A stretch of DNA of 64,000 bases from Curvularia sp. ZM96 (taxonomy: Eukaryota; Ascomycota; Dothideomycetes; Pleosporales; Pleosporaceae): the NCBI GenBank assembly GCA_022457065.1, contig JAJGBQ010000007.1, forward strand, positions 806,001 through 870,000, read 5' to 3'. The translations under genes were made by a program, and so were the position numbers. Each line of letters starts with the position of its first letter. The first letter of the stretch is position 1. Under the pieces are notes generated by a model. That model had not been told where the DNA came from and made no database searches. It saw only the letters and a program-made list of their open reading frames with translations. Positions 44,042 to 55,562 of this stretch are shown one piece after another.

Positions 44042-45176
44042 TTACCAATTACTACGTGTCTTAAGCTTCTCGTTCTGCACAACCTCGATCCAGTAACCGT
44101 CGGGGTCTGCAAAACCTGTCAGCTGTCATACCTGTGTGTCAGAACGATACGAACGTACCTAGCACGAATGCGATGTTCTTCATGCGACCGTCGGTGAGCC
44201 TCTTCTTCCAATTGACCTTCTTCTCCTCAAAACGAGCACAGGCGGCATCCAGGTCGTCCACAGAAATGCAAATATGACCGAAGCCCTGTGGCTCGTCGTT
44301 CCCATTGTGATACTTGAAGTTGGCGTCCTTTTCGGTTCCGTAGTTCCATGTCAGCTCAAGCAAGCCTTCGTTGTCCGCAATAGGATTGACGCCGTTCGCC
44401 GTAGCTTCTGGTGCATCTGCACCATAGCCCAGGAAGTAGAGGTTGAATTCAGCACTCGGCATCTCTGATGTGCGCTTGAGCTTCATGCCCATGACGTCTT
44501 GGTAGAAGTTGAGAGAAGCATCCTTGTCCTTGACGCGAATCATGGTGTGGTTCTGCTTCTGTTAGTTCTATCAAGGCTATAGCGTTCCAGTACTACCCAC
44601 CATGCGATATGTGCCTGTGTCTGTGTCCTTGACACTCTCAGTCTCTTCCAATGGCTTTTGGCCGATGACCTCTACCCAGTAACCATCGGGGTCAAGCACG
44701 AAAGCGATGTGGCGCATGCGACCGTCTGTAAGCTTCTTTTGGAACTTATATCCAGCATCCTCTAGCCTCTGGCACGCCGCTTGAATGTTGTCGACAGAGA
44801 TGCAGAGATGTCCAAAGCCTTTGTGCGGCTCCGTGTTGCCATTGCTGATCTTGTAATTTGGATCGTCTTCGGTTCCGTAGTTGTGAGTCAATTCGACAAT
44901 ACCTTCACGGTCTGTCCAGTGGTTACCATGGGAGACCGCTTTGGGGCTGTCGTATGCGAGGAAGTAGAGGTCGAATTTAGCGTCGGGGTTCTTGATCTGA
45001 TTGATCTGTTTCATGCCGAGGAACTCATAGAACTGAACAGAGCGCTTAGGATCCTTGACACGGATCCTAAAAATGGTCAGTCATTGACCAATTGTAGTTG
45101 CTGAGCGCGACACAATGCGCCATGCGGGTACTCACATAGAGTGGTTGAGCTTGTACTTGGTTGGATCGGTCGCCAT
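44042..45176 (-). CDS. glo1: Lactoylglutathione lyase (glyoxalase I), two-domain
   Basis: Converts the methylglyoxal-glutathione hemithioacetal to S-lactoylglutathione. Four exons, 45176-45136, 45066-44601, 44552-44159 and 44106-44042, give 321 residues, as in yeast Glo1. It is a tandem of two glyoxalase units. Each has the substrate/metal pattern: NHTMIRVKD (H), ELTHNYGTE or ELTWNYGTE (E), GFGHLCISVD or GFGHICISVD (H) and DGYWVEVI or DGYWIEVV (E). The third acceptor has two candidates six bases apart (44552 or 44558); I chose the one leaving a proper branch site. Start MATDPTKYKLNHSM. Confidence 0.95.
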
Positions 45177-46143
45177 GGTCGCTAATGCTCGTTGGAGAAT
45201 GCTCGGAGAATGGTTTAGTCTTGCAAGTCGCAGTGCGGGAGAGAGCGCTATCTTTGATGCTTTAATACACGTTGGACGAAGAAAAAACATGAACTGAGCT
45301 GTCTGGCAAGATGACAGAGCAAATGAGGGGTGGGGGAATCCAAATACTGATGACGTCTAGCATCCAATGGGAAGCTTCTGGCGCGCCCCTCACCAGCATC
45401 ATCCGGCTTTTACTCGGAAATACGGTTTGGAAGTAAGTGGTGGCATTGTGCATTTGTCAGAACAGTAGTTCGCTGTTCGAGCAGACACGTCGTTTAAGCA
45501 GGCCCATTGGAATACTTGTAAATCCATGTCTGCGAACTTCAGGGTGAATACCTCGGAGTGTGGCCGCAGCGTGTTAAGGACTCGCAACTGCGCGCATGTG
45601 ACCTATGAGCTGAGACGACACTGAAAAAGCACCAAATGCATCTGACGGACTTTTCTCAATAGTCTTAGCAAGGCAAAACGTAATGCTGAATGCCACTGCT
45701 GATGACCGCAGTGACTGCCGAGCCGCTCTCAAAGAGCACGTGATCACGTGCAACGGAACAATCGCGCTCCGGCCGCTGGTCATAGCTTTGGGGCCTGGTA
45801 AACTTGGCCATGAACACCATGATACCAACGATACAGGACACGCACTAATTCTCTTCTATTCACTGTGTCAGCCAGTTGTAGCTTCGGATCAGTCGCTGCT
45901 GCACAATCCTTTGCTTCCGCAGGTAAGCATCGGTCTGTGGCCTAGCAGGCGCGCATCACAGCCCGGGAAGGGGGTTGCGCCAACATTCCACGAGGTACGT
46001 GGTTCGGCTACATCACCACCATTCATGTCATCACCATTTGTCCCGGCACGTCGCATTGGCCTCGTAGCTGTGTACCGCACAGAACGTTCGCATACTTCTG
46101 TTTTCATTTATTATTAACAATATCCTCTACCAGCCTCCTGACC
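45177..46143. other. Divergent promoter region of glo1
   Basis: Contains the palindrome CACGTGATCACGTG at 45737-45750. A 144-codon frame (45683-46117) starts just before it and ends near the next gene; it lacks recognisable content. Confidence 0.5.
45737..45750. promoter_or_regulatory. Double E-box palindrome
   Basis: A perfect 14-base palindrome made of two CACGTG sites sharing a central AT, in the spacer between divergent genes. Likely bHLH (Cbf1-like) binding; inferred from sequence. Confidence 0.4.
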
Positions 46144-46857
46144 ATGTCCACAATAGGTTTCCCAATGATCAACATCGCCAAAGTGAGCGACTGGCTCACT
46201 CAAAATGCTAATGAACACATATACCCGCGACTCTTGTAAGTTGTGTTATCTAGGCATACTGGCTCAACTGACGTCAGGAGTTTGATGTCCCCGAACGGCA
46301 CTTTACTAGCGTACTCCAAGCCTGTCCAAACTAAAGAACTTCGCGATCAGGCTGCTCTCATTTCCATGGCATGGAAAGACAACTGCGTCGGCCGGCAAAA
46401 GCTCTCAGCACGAAACGGGGCTGCAGACCATTCGCTGAAACCCGCACTCCACACACTCACCATTGAAACCCAGGATTGCAACATTATAGTGCGTTTGCTA
46501 CAACCAGAGCTGCTATTGGTCCTCATTGGCAGAATCCCCCCAAACAAAAAACAGACGTTCAGAATTTCGCCTGAGGGACAGGGAGACTCTAGGTATCCAG
46601 ATGTCGATGTTGCTTTGTCGCGCCCCGGCTCAAGTCAGGCCGACGGATCGGGTGACAACCTTCGGCCTAGCAATGGAGCATCAGCTGTGAAGAACAAGGC
46701 GCCTTCACTATTTAGCAACATGAGCCAGCGCGAAAAAGACATCCGCGGTGGTGCTCTTCACGTGCAACGCAAGAAATTAGATGCTTTGGCCGAATACGTT
46801 CTCAAAGATTTTGAAGACACTTCGTTCGTCATGCCAGCAGATGCAGACCTGCAGTAG
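46144..46857 (+). CDS. Uncharacterised protein, possibly roadblock/LC7-like
   Basis: Two exons, 46144-46235 and 46278-46857, give 223 residues. The 42-nt intron is short, but the join yields LLSLMSPNGTLLAYSKPV. The N-terminal half resembles roadblock/LC7 folds such as LAMTOR2: an N-terminal helix (INIAKVSDWLTQNANEHIYP), a strand pair with the NGTLLAYS turn, then LHTLTIETQDCNIIVRLL and a further strand. The C terminus is an extra region, disordered (SSQADGSGDNL), followed by a charged helix (RKKLDALAEYVLKDFED). If the resemblance holds, a role in vacuolar Ego/Ragulator-like or GTPase-regulating complexes is possible; this is inference. Confidence 0.55.
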
Positions 46858-47008
46858 TGTGCAGACTATTCTCCATCATCTGAGAGCACACGGAGCCCTA
46901 CGCACAGATATCGTTTACCTCTAGCTCTGCTGTTTCCCAATGTTTCGATTCCTCGGCTACGCTAAATGCATGCATTGCGCGTACCTGCATCTTTCAAGAT
47001 AATGAAGA

Positions 47009-47596
47009 CTAGCCACTCTTGCGGATCCAGACAATGCAGTCTCTCGGGGAGTCAACATGTTCAGGTGTCGGGTGAGAAGACACTACCCACTCAATGAAAC
47101 AGCATGAGTCAGACGGAGGAATTCTTATGCATATTGGCTTGGTACACAAGACTATGGAAATTGCCTCAGAGGACACCTGGACCTTTTTCGAAACGACCTT
47201 CCTACCGTAGTCGGCGATTAGCGGAAGCTCCCTCAAATTAGGATTGAGGCACGAATCGAATACTGGTCTTGGCATTCCGCATAACTCACTGACAATCAAC
47301 GTCCTGGGATATCCGTTTTATCACAAGCTGCCTATTTTGCCCAGATGTAGCACGCTCGGAAAATGTCTCACCTCCCCTGAATGCGACTGTCGTAGTCAGG
47401 AAGTCTCCAGCTGAGCTCACAAATCTGCACCGAGATTGTTTTAGGCTGTATTGCCTCGCATCACTTGGGGCTTATTTGAGCTTATGGTAACCTCACAACG
47501 TGAGGTTCGTTGGAGACAATCATCAACCTGACTTCCGGTTGGCCATGGACTTTTTCTTCCCTTGCGAAATTTTTCGGCTTCCTCAATACCCCTCAT
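47009..47596 (-). CDS. Possible three-exon gene of unknown function
   Basis: A reverse model from ATG 47596 with exons 47596-47492, 47445-47372 and 47303-47009 gives 157 residues. Introns are 46 and 68 nt (GTTACC..CAG and GTGAGA..CAG), and every exon is open only in the joined frame. The protein reads MRGIEEAEKFRKGRKSP at the start, then ICELSWRLPDYDSRIQGRTL and SELCGMPRPVFDSCL, ending IVWIRKSG. Six or more cysteines, no obvious signal peptide. The frame is open upstream of the ATG, so further 5' exons may exist. No family recognised; it could also be a chance structure or a decayed gene. Confidence 0.33.
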
Positions 47597-48581
47597 CAGC
47601 GGCCTGTCATCTGGATTTGTATTTGTGCAAGTGCACAAAATTTGTAAAATTGGAGGTTGGATAGTCTTCCACAGGATGAAGGGGGATCTTTTTATGAGAG
47701 ATGGGTCTTACAAGAAGATGAGCGATCAGTGCCAGTACCCTTAATAGTTACAATGGTCATGCTCTCATACTCCTAATAGCCTTGCTTGTCTTTTGCAGTT
47801 TTGTGTGTGTGCCTCGTTCCTATTAACACATACACCAAAACGACCGGATCCCACGTCTATTGTGATGTTTCTCGGGGGGTATGGATAGACAGACGTCTAA
47901 GTTAGATTGAAAGCCATCTGCTCCCCATCTGAGCTAGTGCCTATAGCAGGATGCAAGACAGATTTTACTAACTAAAGAGCGAAATACGCAAGACACAGGC
48001 GGTGTACAAAGATGGCGATGATAACATGGGGTTGGAATAAGATTCTTCTAGTATGACTCTTGGCTAAAGTTTGGGAGCTGCCATGTATCTCATATGCGCC
48101 GGAAGATAGCAACTCATACGCGAGGAGAACATAGAAACGAATACTATTTGTATACTGCACTAGGATCTTGTAGGTGCCGACTAATCAGATCTCCGAACAC
48201 CGGGATTTCCCCGCCATGATCCCCGCTTGGCGTCTGAAGCACGCAATTCGCGCTAGGGCCAAATTCTCGTCGCGTCAAGGCGACAATCCGTCCATTTGCA
48301 ATCTATCGCCCGAAAGACGTGCTAGATCCTGTCGTAAGAGCCAATCATGAGCATTCTGAACGATTGCGTCTTCCTCGGTGCTCAATCTGCCGATCTCGCT
48401 ACTGGACGGCGGCACTTTTTGTCCCCTATGAGACGACCACTCCACCCCAACGATAAGTTCCCCGGGTGAAGTCTCAGGGAGGGTCTAGTTTACCTCTCAC
48501 TCTTTTCTTCGTTTTAAAGAGAGACTCTCAGAACTTGTCGTCAAAGGCTGAGACGTCGAGGCGCATACTTCGCCTTCCAAG
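47597..48581. other. Upstream region of MET10-type gene
   Basis: Intergenic DNA. I see no CACGTG or palindromic ATGRYRYCAT sulfur-control motif by eye. No gene supported. Confidence 0.4.
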
Positions 48582-51500
48582 ATGCATTTCCAGCAGACTG
48601 ACTCTGCCGGCCCTGGTGCCGAGCAGAGCGCACCCAAGGAATTCACCAAGAAGTCTTCGAGCCTACCATTTGGCCAAGACCTCTCTTACGAGTCCATCAG
48701 CGGTCCTACCTACCTCACAGCGCAAACCCTCGTCCAACAAGTTGCATACGCCCTTTCGGACAAGATCTTCGCATACTCCGCCGAGTCCTTTGATCTAGAC
48801 GTAGCAGTCAAGTACTGGCAAGAACAGGGCGAGAAGAATGCTTTTGGATACCAGACTGGAGTTTCCTCCCTGGAGACAAGGACAGGCGCAGGAGCAATTG
48901 CGTTGGGTTACATGTTCTCCAAGGACTTTGACCTAAAGAAACGCCACATTCCTCAGTCAATCATTGCGTCTTCCTCGACCTTGAACCACCTACGCTCATC
49001 GCTCGACCAGTTGGCCGCCCTTTACTCAGTCGCGAACCCTCTTACCGCCCACATCGCAGCTGTCGATTACTCGGCGAACGCGAGCGCTGGTCTCGTCACC
49101 GACTATGTTTCCTCTCTTGCACTCGCTGAAGATCTGGGCCTTGGTCTTGTCTGCAGCCCATCCGTCTTCGAGTCTCAACACATGGCCCTCTTCGCGACTC
49201 TGCTTTCGAGCGTCATTCCAACCATTCACACATATGACGGCATAAGTGTTGGAAGAGAGACGGCAAGACTGGTTGACACGCTTGACCAGACTAGGCTGCA
49301 CAACAGTTACGAGGCGGTGCTCAAGGCAGTGTCTGAAGTGGACAAGAAACACTCGGATACCGCTGGTCGCGTTCTGCGCCTCCTCCAAGCTTTCAACGAC
49401 GAGCTAGGCGAGGACTACAAGCTCTTCGACTACTACGGCCATGAGGAGCCAGAGAGTGTCCTGGTTGTCTTCGGTACTGTCGAGGCTTCTTTGACTGCTC
49501 AAGTCGCGACCGCATTGTCCAAGGACGGCGAGAAGGTTGGTGTCATCAACGTTCGTGTATACCGCCCCTTTGTGGAGGAGGCTTTCCTGGAAGTACTTCC
49601 CAAGAGCACTCGCCGAATTGCTGTCCTTGGTCAGGTCAAGGATGAAACTGCCGTGCTTGACCCTGCTGAGTACTCAAGACTGTACGCAGACGTGTTGGCG
49701 GCCGTACAGTTCACCCTCGACCGGAGCGTAGAGGTCACTGACGTCAAGTACTCCCGCGAGCAAGTCTGGACACCCAGCAACTTCCTCGATGCTTTCCGTC
49801 AAATCTACGCTGAGAAGGAGGGCACAGAAATCCGCTCCAACGTCGACATTTTGAACAATGCCGATGTGAAGCAGTACAGCTTCTGGAACGTGGACGAATC
49901 CCTAGCTGCCAACGCGCCCGCTGTGCTCGGCAAGCTCTTCTCCACTGACTCTTCAAAGAATGTCTTTGTGCGCAGCGGACACGACAACCTGGTTCAAGGT
50001 GGTGTCACACGGACTGACATTCGCAACGCTGATTACACCATCGAGGCTCCTTATGCTGTTGAGCTGGCTGATGTTGCTTTCATTGGCGACGAGGCCATAC
50101 TGAAGTCCTTCGATGTTCTTAACAGCGTCAAGCCCGACGGCGCTATCATCGTTAAACTCCCGGGTGTGAAGAACGAAGACCTTGAGAAGAAGCTCTCTCC
50201 AGCGTTCCGCAAGACCCTTGTCAACAAGGATGTGCAGCTCTTCATCCTGGACCCTGCCGCCTCTGAGGCTGTCGCTGAGGATGAGACTCTGGAATCGTTC
50301 CTCACCCAGCTTGCATTCCTGAAGGTCGCTCGTGAGGATCTCCTTACATCCGGGCTGTCCAAGCTTGCCGCTATCAACGGCAGCTCAGACGTTTTCGAGA
50401 AGCTTTCCACACAGCTCGAGGGTGCTCTTCGCGAGGTGGAGGTCCCCGCTGAATGGGGCACTGCTGAGGACGTCGAGGCCATTCATCTACCCTCAGACAT
50501 CAACGTCACTAGCTTCGCTCCCTTCGAACGCAGTGAGCCCGAACCTCCCACTCTACTCAAAGACTGGCAAGTTGCTGCCAAGGGCTTCGCTTTCAAGGAA
50601 GCATACGGTACCTCCAACCAAGTGCGTCCCGACCTTGGCATCAAGACAAGCATTGTCCATGTCAAGGAGCGTCGTCGCCTTACGCCTGAGAACTATGACC
50701 GTAACATCTTCCACATTGAATTTGATCTGGGAGATTCCGGTGTCACTTACGCTATTGGTGAGGCTCTCGGTATTCACGCTGAGAACGACGAGGCGCAAGT
50801 CGATGAGTTCATCAAGTGGTACGGCCTCAACCCCAACGAGATTGTCGAGGTGCCTTCTCGCGAGGACCCTAACGTCTTGGTCAACCGCACTGTTTACCAG
50901 TCTCTTCTACAAAACGTCGACATCTTTGGTCGACCTCCCAAGCGCTTCTACGAATCGCTTGCCGAGTTTGCCAGCGATGAGGCTGAGAAGCGTGAGCTAC
51001 TTCAAATCATCAGCCCTGAAGGTGCCACCGAGTTCAAGCGCCGTGCTGAGGTTGACACTGTCACCTACGCCGACATCCTGCTTGAATTCCCTTCTGCCCA
51101 CCCAAGCTTCCACGACATTGTCCGCATCGTCAGTCCCATGAAGCGCCGCGAGTACTCTATCGCTTCAGCCCAGCACGTAACCCCCAACTCCGTCTCCCTG
51201 CTCATCGTAACGGTAAACTGGGTCGACCCCAAGGGCCGCGATCGCTTCGGCCAAGCAACCCGCTACCTCAACAGCCTCAAGGTCGGTGCCCCCGTCACTG
51301 TCTCCGTCAAGCCTTCCGTCATGAAGCTCCCACCCAAGACAACCGCCCCCATCATCATGGCTGGTCTGGGTACTGGTCTCGCCCCCTTCCGCGCATTCGT
51401 CCAAGAGCGCGCCTACCAAAAGCAGCAAGGCCACGAAATCGGCGAAGTCCTGCTCTACATGGGCTCGCGCCACCAACGCGAAGAGTACCTCTACGGCGAG

Positions 51501-51815
51501 GAATGGGAAGCCTACCAAGATGCCGGTATCATCACACTCATCGGTCGCGCCTTTTCTCGTGACCAGCCGCAGAAGATTTACATTCAAGATCGTATGAGGG
51601 AGTCGCTTAAGGATATCCGTCGCAGCTATCTCGAAAAGGAGGGCAGCTTCTATCTTTGCGGTCCCACATGGCCGGTTCCAGATGTCACGGAGGTGCTGCA
51701 GGAGGCGCTCGAGGTCGAGCACAAGACGAAGAACCCATCAGCGAAGAAGATTGATAGCCGCAAGGAGATTGAGAAGTTGAAGGACGAGGGACGGTATGTG
51801 TTGGAGGTTTACTAG
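48582..51815 (+). CDS. MET10: Sulfite reductase [NADPH] flavoprotein alpha component (Met10 type)
   Basis: Flavoprotein subunit that passes electrons from NADPH to the hemoprotein subunit, reducing sulfite to sulfide in sulfur assimilation. Intronless, 1077 residues, close to yeast Met10 (1035). The N-terminal 550 residues resemble pyruvate:ferredoxin oxidoreductase gamma-type domains (LALAEDLGLGLVCSP, AQVATALSKDGEKVGVINVR). As in other fungi there is no FMN flavodoxin domain. From about 690 comes the FAD-binding CYPOR-like module with RREYSIAS, then NADP-binding GLGTGLAPFRAF, LYMGSRHQREE and YLCGPTWPVPDV, and the terminal YVLEVY aromatic. Start MHFQQTDSAG in good context. Confidence 0.96.
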   Translation: MHFQQTDSAGPGAEQSAPKEFTKKSSSLPFGQDLSYESISGPTYLTAQTLVQQVAYALSDKIFAYSAESFDLDVAVKYWQEQGEKNAFGYQTGVSSLETRTGAGAIALGYMFSKDFDLKKRHIPQSIIASSSTLNHLRSSLDQLAALYSVANPLTAHIAAVDYSANASAGLVTDYVSSLALAEDLGLGLVCSPSVFESQHMALFATLLSSVIPTIHTYDGISVGRETARLVDTLDQTRLHNSYEAVLKAVSEVDKKHSDTAGRVLRLLQAFNDELGEDYKLFDYYGHEEPESVLVVFGTVEASLTAQVATALSKDGEKVGVINVRVYRPFVEEAFLEVLPKSTRRIAVLGQVKDETAVLDPAEYSRLYADVLAAVQFTLDRSVEVTDVKYSREQVWTPSNFLDAFRQIYAEKEGTEIRSNVDILNNADVKQYSFWNVDESLAANAPAVLGKLFSTDSSKNVFVRSGHDNLVQGGVTRTDIRNADYTIEAPYAVELADVAFIGDEAILKSFDVLNSVKPDGAIIVKLPGVKNEDLEKKLSPAFRKTLVNKDVQLFILDPAASEAVAEDETLESFLTQLAFLKVAREDLLTSGLSKLAAINGSSDVFEKLSTQLEGALREVEVPAEWGTAEDVEAIHLPSDINVTSFAPFERSEPEPPTLLKDWQVAAKGFAFKEAYGTSNQVRPDLGIKTSIVHVKERRRLTPENYDRNIFHIEFDLGDSGVTYAIGEALGIHAENDEAQVDEFIKWYGLNPNEIVEVPSREDPNVLVNRTVYQSLLQNVDIFGRPPKRFYESLAEFASDEAEKRELLQIISPEGATEFKRRAEVDTVTYADILLEFPSAHPSFHDIVRIVSPMKRREYSIASAQHVTPNSVSLLIVTVNWVDPKGRDRFGQATRYLNSLKVGAPVTVSVKPSVMKLPPKTTAPIIMAGLGTGLAPFRAFVQERAYQKQQGHEIGEVLLYMGSRHQREEYLYGEEWEAYQDAGIITLIGRAFSRDQPQKIYIQDRMRESLKDIRRSYLEKEGSFYLCGPTWPVPDVTEVLQEALEVEHKTKNPSAKKIDSRKEIEKLKDEGRYVLEVY

Positions 51816-52433
51816 ATGCGGACAGTGTCATGATGTAATGAGGTTAGACATAGACGGGGTGTTTGTTCTTCTCCTAAAAGAATGGAATTAACTATTTTGA
51901 CATGAACTTTGAGACTTTTTATCAGTGCCGGTGTATTTGGTGTCGTATCTCTTGTGTCTGTTTTGCGTGATCTTACGGCCTCCGTCCTTTCTTATCTTGT
52001 TGGCGATGTGGTGAGTAAGTGCTCATACCGGTGTTTTTGACATGGAATTCCAAGAGAATACAAGTCTTGTAATACAAAGCTGAAACTGGACCTCTGGGTC
52101 TGGTGTTGGAGAGTGGAGTATTGTGTGTCTGTTTCAAAATTATTATTACAGTATGTATCGAATTGGATTTGCTCTGAGTTGAATAGTCAATCATGCCCTT
52201 TCCCCTCCAATACCCTGCAAGCTCCTCATACATGCCATGATCAGAAACGGTCCCATCATCAAGCATCAGTCGTACCACTTCGTATATTATACAGAGCCCA
52301 ATCCATTCTCGGGGCCAAGGACTTTTTGCTGCTATCATCTGCAGTGTTCAAGTGTACGCTACAGTAGCGTGCTAGCCTAGCATTTTTCCAAAATACCTTC
52401 ACAGGCCATGCTTGCACTTTCATCGTAAGAAGC
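51816..52433. other. Convergent 3' flanks
   Basis: Spacer between MET10 and the next reverse-strand gene; no coding frame supported. Confidence 0.4.
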
Positions 52434-54519
52434 TTAAGAGGTTGAGGTTGAGTTTCCGCGGCTAGAGACTGATGTCCTCGCTTTCTTCGCCTTCCTAGCT
52501 GCTGCGGACTCAGCGGCTGCGACACGCAAACGGGCGAGATTCAGTTCGGCTTCTGCGGCTGCGAGTTTGGCTTTGAGGATGTTTTCTACATCGTCGTCAT
52601 CATCGTCGTCAGTTTCGTTGCCGTTGTTGTAGTCGTTGTTCTCAAAACGGGTGTTTGTATCGTCCTTACGATGATCTGGCGTCGATTTGGTACGGTTCCG
52701 GGAATCGTTATTGACGTTGGAGTGGTTTTCATCCTTACGGCGCTGAGGCTCGGATGTGTTCTGTGCAGGCGGCGTCGTGGCGCTGGGTGATGGCGGTGGA
52801 GGAAACATTCCGTAGCGAGACGGTTTTCCATTGCCGAATTTAGTTGTGCTGCATCGGGGAGGAGGAGAAGGCCAAGGCAGGGAAGGAGATGAAGAACAAA
52901 CATCGTAGCTGGTATGATTATGTCTAGAAGTGGTATCTCTGGCGAGATCGTTGCGCTCAGTGGAAAAGGAGTTCGCTTCCGGCAGTCCACCCTCGATGGC
53001 GGAATGCTTGCGCTTTTTCTGCTTTCCACCACGAGAAACAGACCAAGATATCTCAGAGCTGGACGTTTGGGTGTGCTTTCCCTTCGGCTGTGCTTCGCCT
53101 GATGCTGCACTGAGACCGCGCTGTTTAGCATTGGGACCAGAACTACGGCCTGCCTTTTCGCTTGCATCAGATCCCGCTTCCTGGTTCTCAGGTTCGAAGT
53201 CGCTTTCGTCGTCGAATTTCTGACTGATGTCAAACGTGTATTTGGTTTCCTCGTTGGATTCATCCTGCTCTTTGTGATTGAGTAGTGAATTCATCTGGCG
53301 CATCGTAAATGCACGTTCAGCGCCCCATTGCTTGGCAAGCATCGTTTCAATAACTTCACAGTCAGCGGCTATCATATGTGATGTTTGATCTCCCATGCCT
53401 CCAGTGCGGTACTTGACAACATCCTCTACGGCTTTGCGAACCCACTTCTTGTCGGAGGTGAGCTTGGCTATGACCAACATAGCTTTGAGAATTGGTAGAT
53501 GCCAGTTTTGGGGTTTCCACTCATACGATGAGCTTCTGTTGGGATCGCCATTAGGTTTGATGAGTGGGCGCTGAAAGGCGGGAATGTAAGATTTTATGAA
53601 CGTTGGTCCCCAGAGCTGCTTAAGTTCCTTGATCACTTCCTCCTTTTCATCCATATCTTTCTTCGCCAGGGTGCTGGAGCTAGGAGTGGTCTCGCTAGAC
53701 GTTCTGTGTTCGGTAGTCGTCCTTGAAGGCTTTGCGGTCTAATCAAAGAAACCTGGATATCGTTGCCACTATCGGCACTGTCACGATAGTGTGACTGGAA
53801 TTTGTCTTTGGGCAAGTCGCGGTCTGATCTTGACTGTTTTATGGATGTGACTTCTCGGTTATCCTTATCGGTGACGATGGCACGTTTGTGGCTGGCTCTT
53901 GGAGCGACCCGTTCAGCGCTGTTCTGAGAAGAAAGTCAGCACATGGACATAAGAGGATCGGGTTTGTGCTAAAAGCCTCTGAGAAGTTGTGAAGGGTTAG
54001 GGCTCTCTGTTGGTTTGGAAACCTACATTTGTTTAGAGACCTGGCTTATCAGAGCACAGGAGCACAGCGACGTCTCAACAGTGCTTGTGAGGAGGAGCTA
54101 GGTGAGCCTGATGAATATTCGTCGCTGCTAAGACAATCAGGACTTGATAGGTGCCAACGAGAAAAGATTCCGAATATAGAAGAAAGAGATTGAGCGCGTG
54201 CGAGCAAGCAGAGCAAAGCAAAGGACTAACCGATGTCGGTCACGAGTGCGAACAGTCGGTACCCACTCTGGATGAGCAGTAAAGTCAGCAAACGGCGATC
54301 GGCTGCTGTCCCTGCATGAGACGTTCACACAGCCAACGCAAGTCTGTAGGGAACCTCGATGATCAGCTCTTGTCAGAACCAGAAGCAATGGGCTTAACTT
54401 GACTGATAACCAGCAACGGGCTGCTTCAGGAAGCCAATGAGCATTAACGTACCGAGGCTTTGTGACAGCAAAGTAGATTCATCTGGACTTATCTGACCTC
54501 GCTTGCTTGTCTCCAACAT
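52434..54519 (-). CDS. Five-exon low-complexity protein of unknown function
   Basis: Proposed exons: 54519-54453, 54366-54231, 54127-54058, 53923-53852 and 53738-52434, total 549 residues. All joins are GT-AG and in phase. Exon 1 starts MLETSKRGQISPDESTLL, exon 2 ends VPTVRTRDRHRSDEYSSG across the splice, which reads as protein. The last exon holds the main folded region (KELKQLWGPTFIKSYIPAF, WHLPILKAMLVIAKLTSDKK), a long S/P/N-rich part with KQKKRKHS, an aspartate run (DDDDDDD) and a C-terminal alanine/arginine-rich coiled coil (ENILKAKLAAAEAELNLARL). The composition fits a nuclear protein. Intron 4 (113 nt) is the weakest call; a frame with no stop runs through part of it. Family not recognised. 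Confidence 0.55.
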
Positions 54520-54618
54520 CTTCGTGCCAACTCCACTTTCGGACGTTAGAGTCCATATGAATACGACATCTACTTGCCTCGACGTCTAAACAAACAGTCA
54601 CACCAACACAGCGGACGC

Positions 54619-55562
54619 TCATCCCACAATACCCTCAAAAGCCTCCGCAATACTCGCAAACTCCCTCTGTTCCCTCCCAGCCCACTCCTTCACCCTTCTC
54701 ACCCCCTCCAAATCACCCTTCATATGCTCCCTCGACGTACTCCCATTCAACACTACAACCCCCCGATGCATAACAAGTGCATACAACGCAACCGGCACTT
54801 CCACTCCTACCTTCTGCGCCAGCTCCACCACCGGCCTCGACTGCAGTAATCCCGGGTTCCCCGTCAGCGTCCAGAAAGACTGATACATAATATCCTTCTC
54901 TCTGCAAAAGTTCCGCAGCGGCACGTCGTAACGGGTCTGTGGGTAAAACCTATTCTGTACAACTGAAGGCTTGACGGCGGCGTTTTGGTACAGGGCTTGC
55001 AGAATGGGAAGAGTGACATTGGAGATGCCGAGGGAGCGGATGCGATGGGGGACGTATGTCTCTAGCAGCTTCCAGGCTTGGATTGTCTGTTCGAGTGTGG
55101 GGAGGGGTGAGTGGAGGAGTAAGCAGTCGAGATAGGATTGTTCTGACGAATCACCTGTATGTCGCAGATTCTTGAGCGAAGAGGCTACGGAGGTGTGGAT
55201 TTGAGAGTCTAGGGGTGCGTTGGGGTCATATGGCATGTTGTTTAGATCCTGTCCTGCTGGTGTGGTGTATTTTGTTTGTAGCTATATAATGTGAGTTTGG
55301 ACTCTAGAAAAGGATATGGTCTACGTACGTAGAGATCTTCTCGCTTCAAGAGGCCTTGGGAAAATGCTTCGCGAAGCGCTTCTCCGACCAAGGCCTCTTG
55401 GTAATGGCGTGGCTGGGCAGCGGTGTCGACACGTCGGAATCCGACAGACAGTGCCTCTTTTACAAGTCTCTTGGTTTGATCCTTCTTCCAGGCGGTGCCG
55501 TAGATAAATGCAGGTTGGTCGTCGTACAAGCGGGAGGCGCTCTCACGTGAAGTCGAAGCCAT
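54619..55562 (-). CDS. Aldo/keto reductase
   Basis: NADPH-dependent carbonyl reductase. Exons 55562-55329 and 55281-54619 give 298 residues, the usual family length. The catalytic tetrad appears as FRRVDTA (Asp), HYQEALVG (Tyr), LQTKY (Lys) and LLLHSP (His). Downstream motifs include SLGISNVTL and QNRFYPQTRYD. The C-terminal part is adapted, ending in EFASIAEAFEGIVG. The start MASTSRESASRL is the best ATG, although the frame continues upstream. It is divergent from the riboflavin kinase gene over a 364-base spacer. Substrate unknown. Confidence 0.88.

Noticed and set aside
45683..46117. 144-codon forward open frame
   Set aside because: Starts upstream of the double E-box and runs through the promoter of the next gene; no recognisable content.
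50332..51141. 269-codon open frame within MET10
   Set aside because: Alternate-frame shadow of the sulfite reductase coding sequence.
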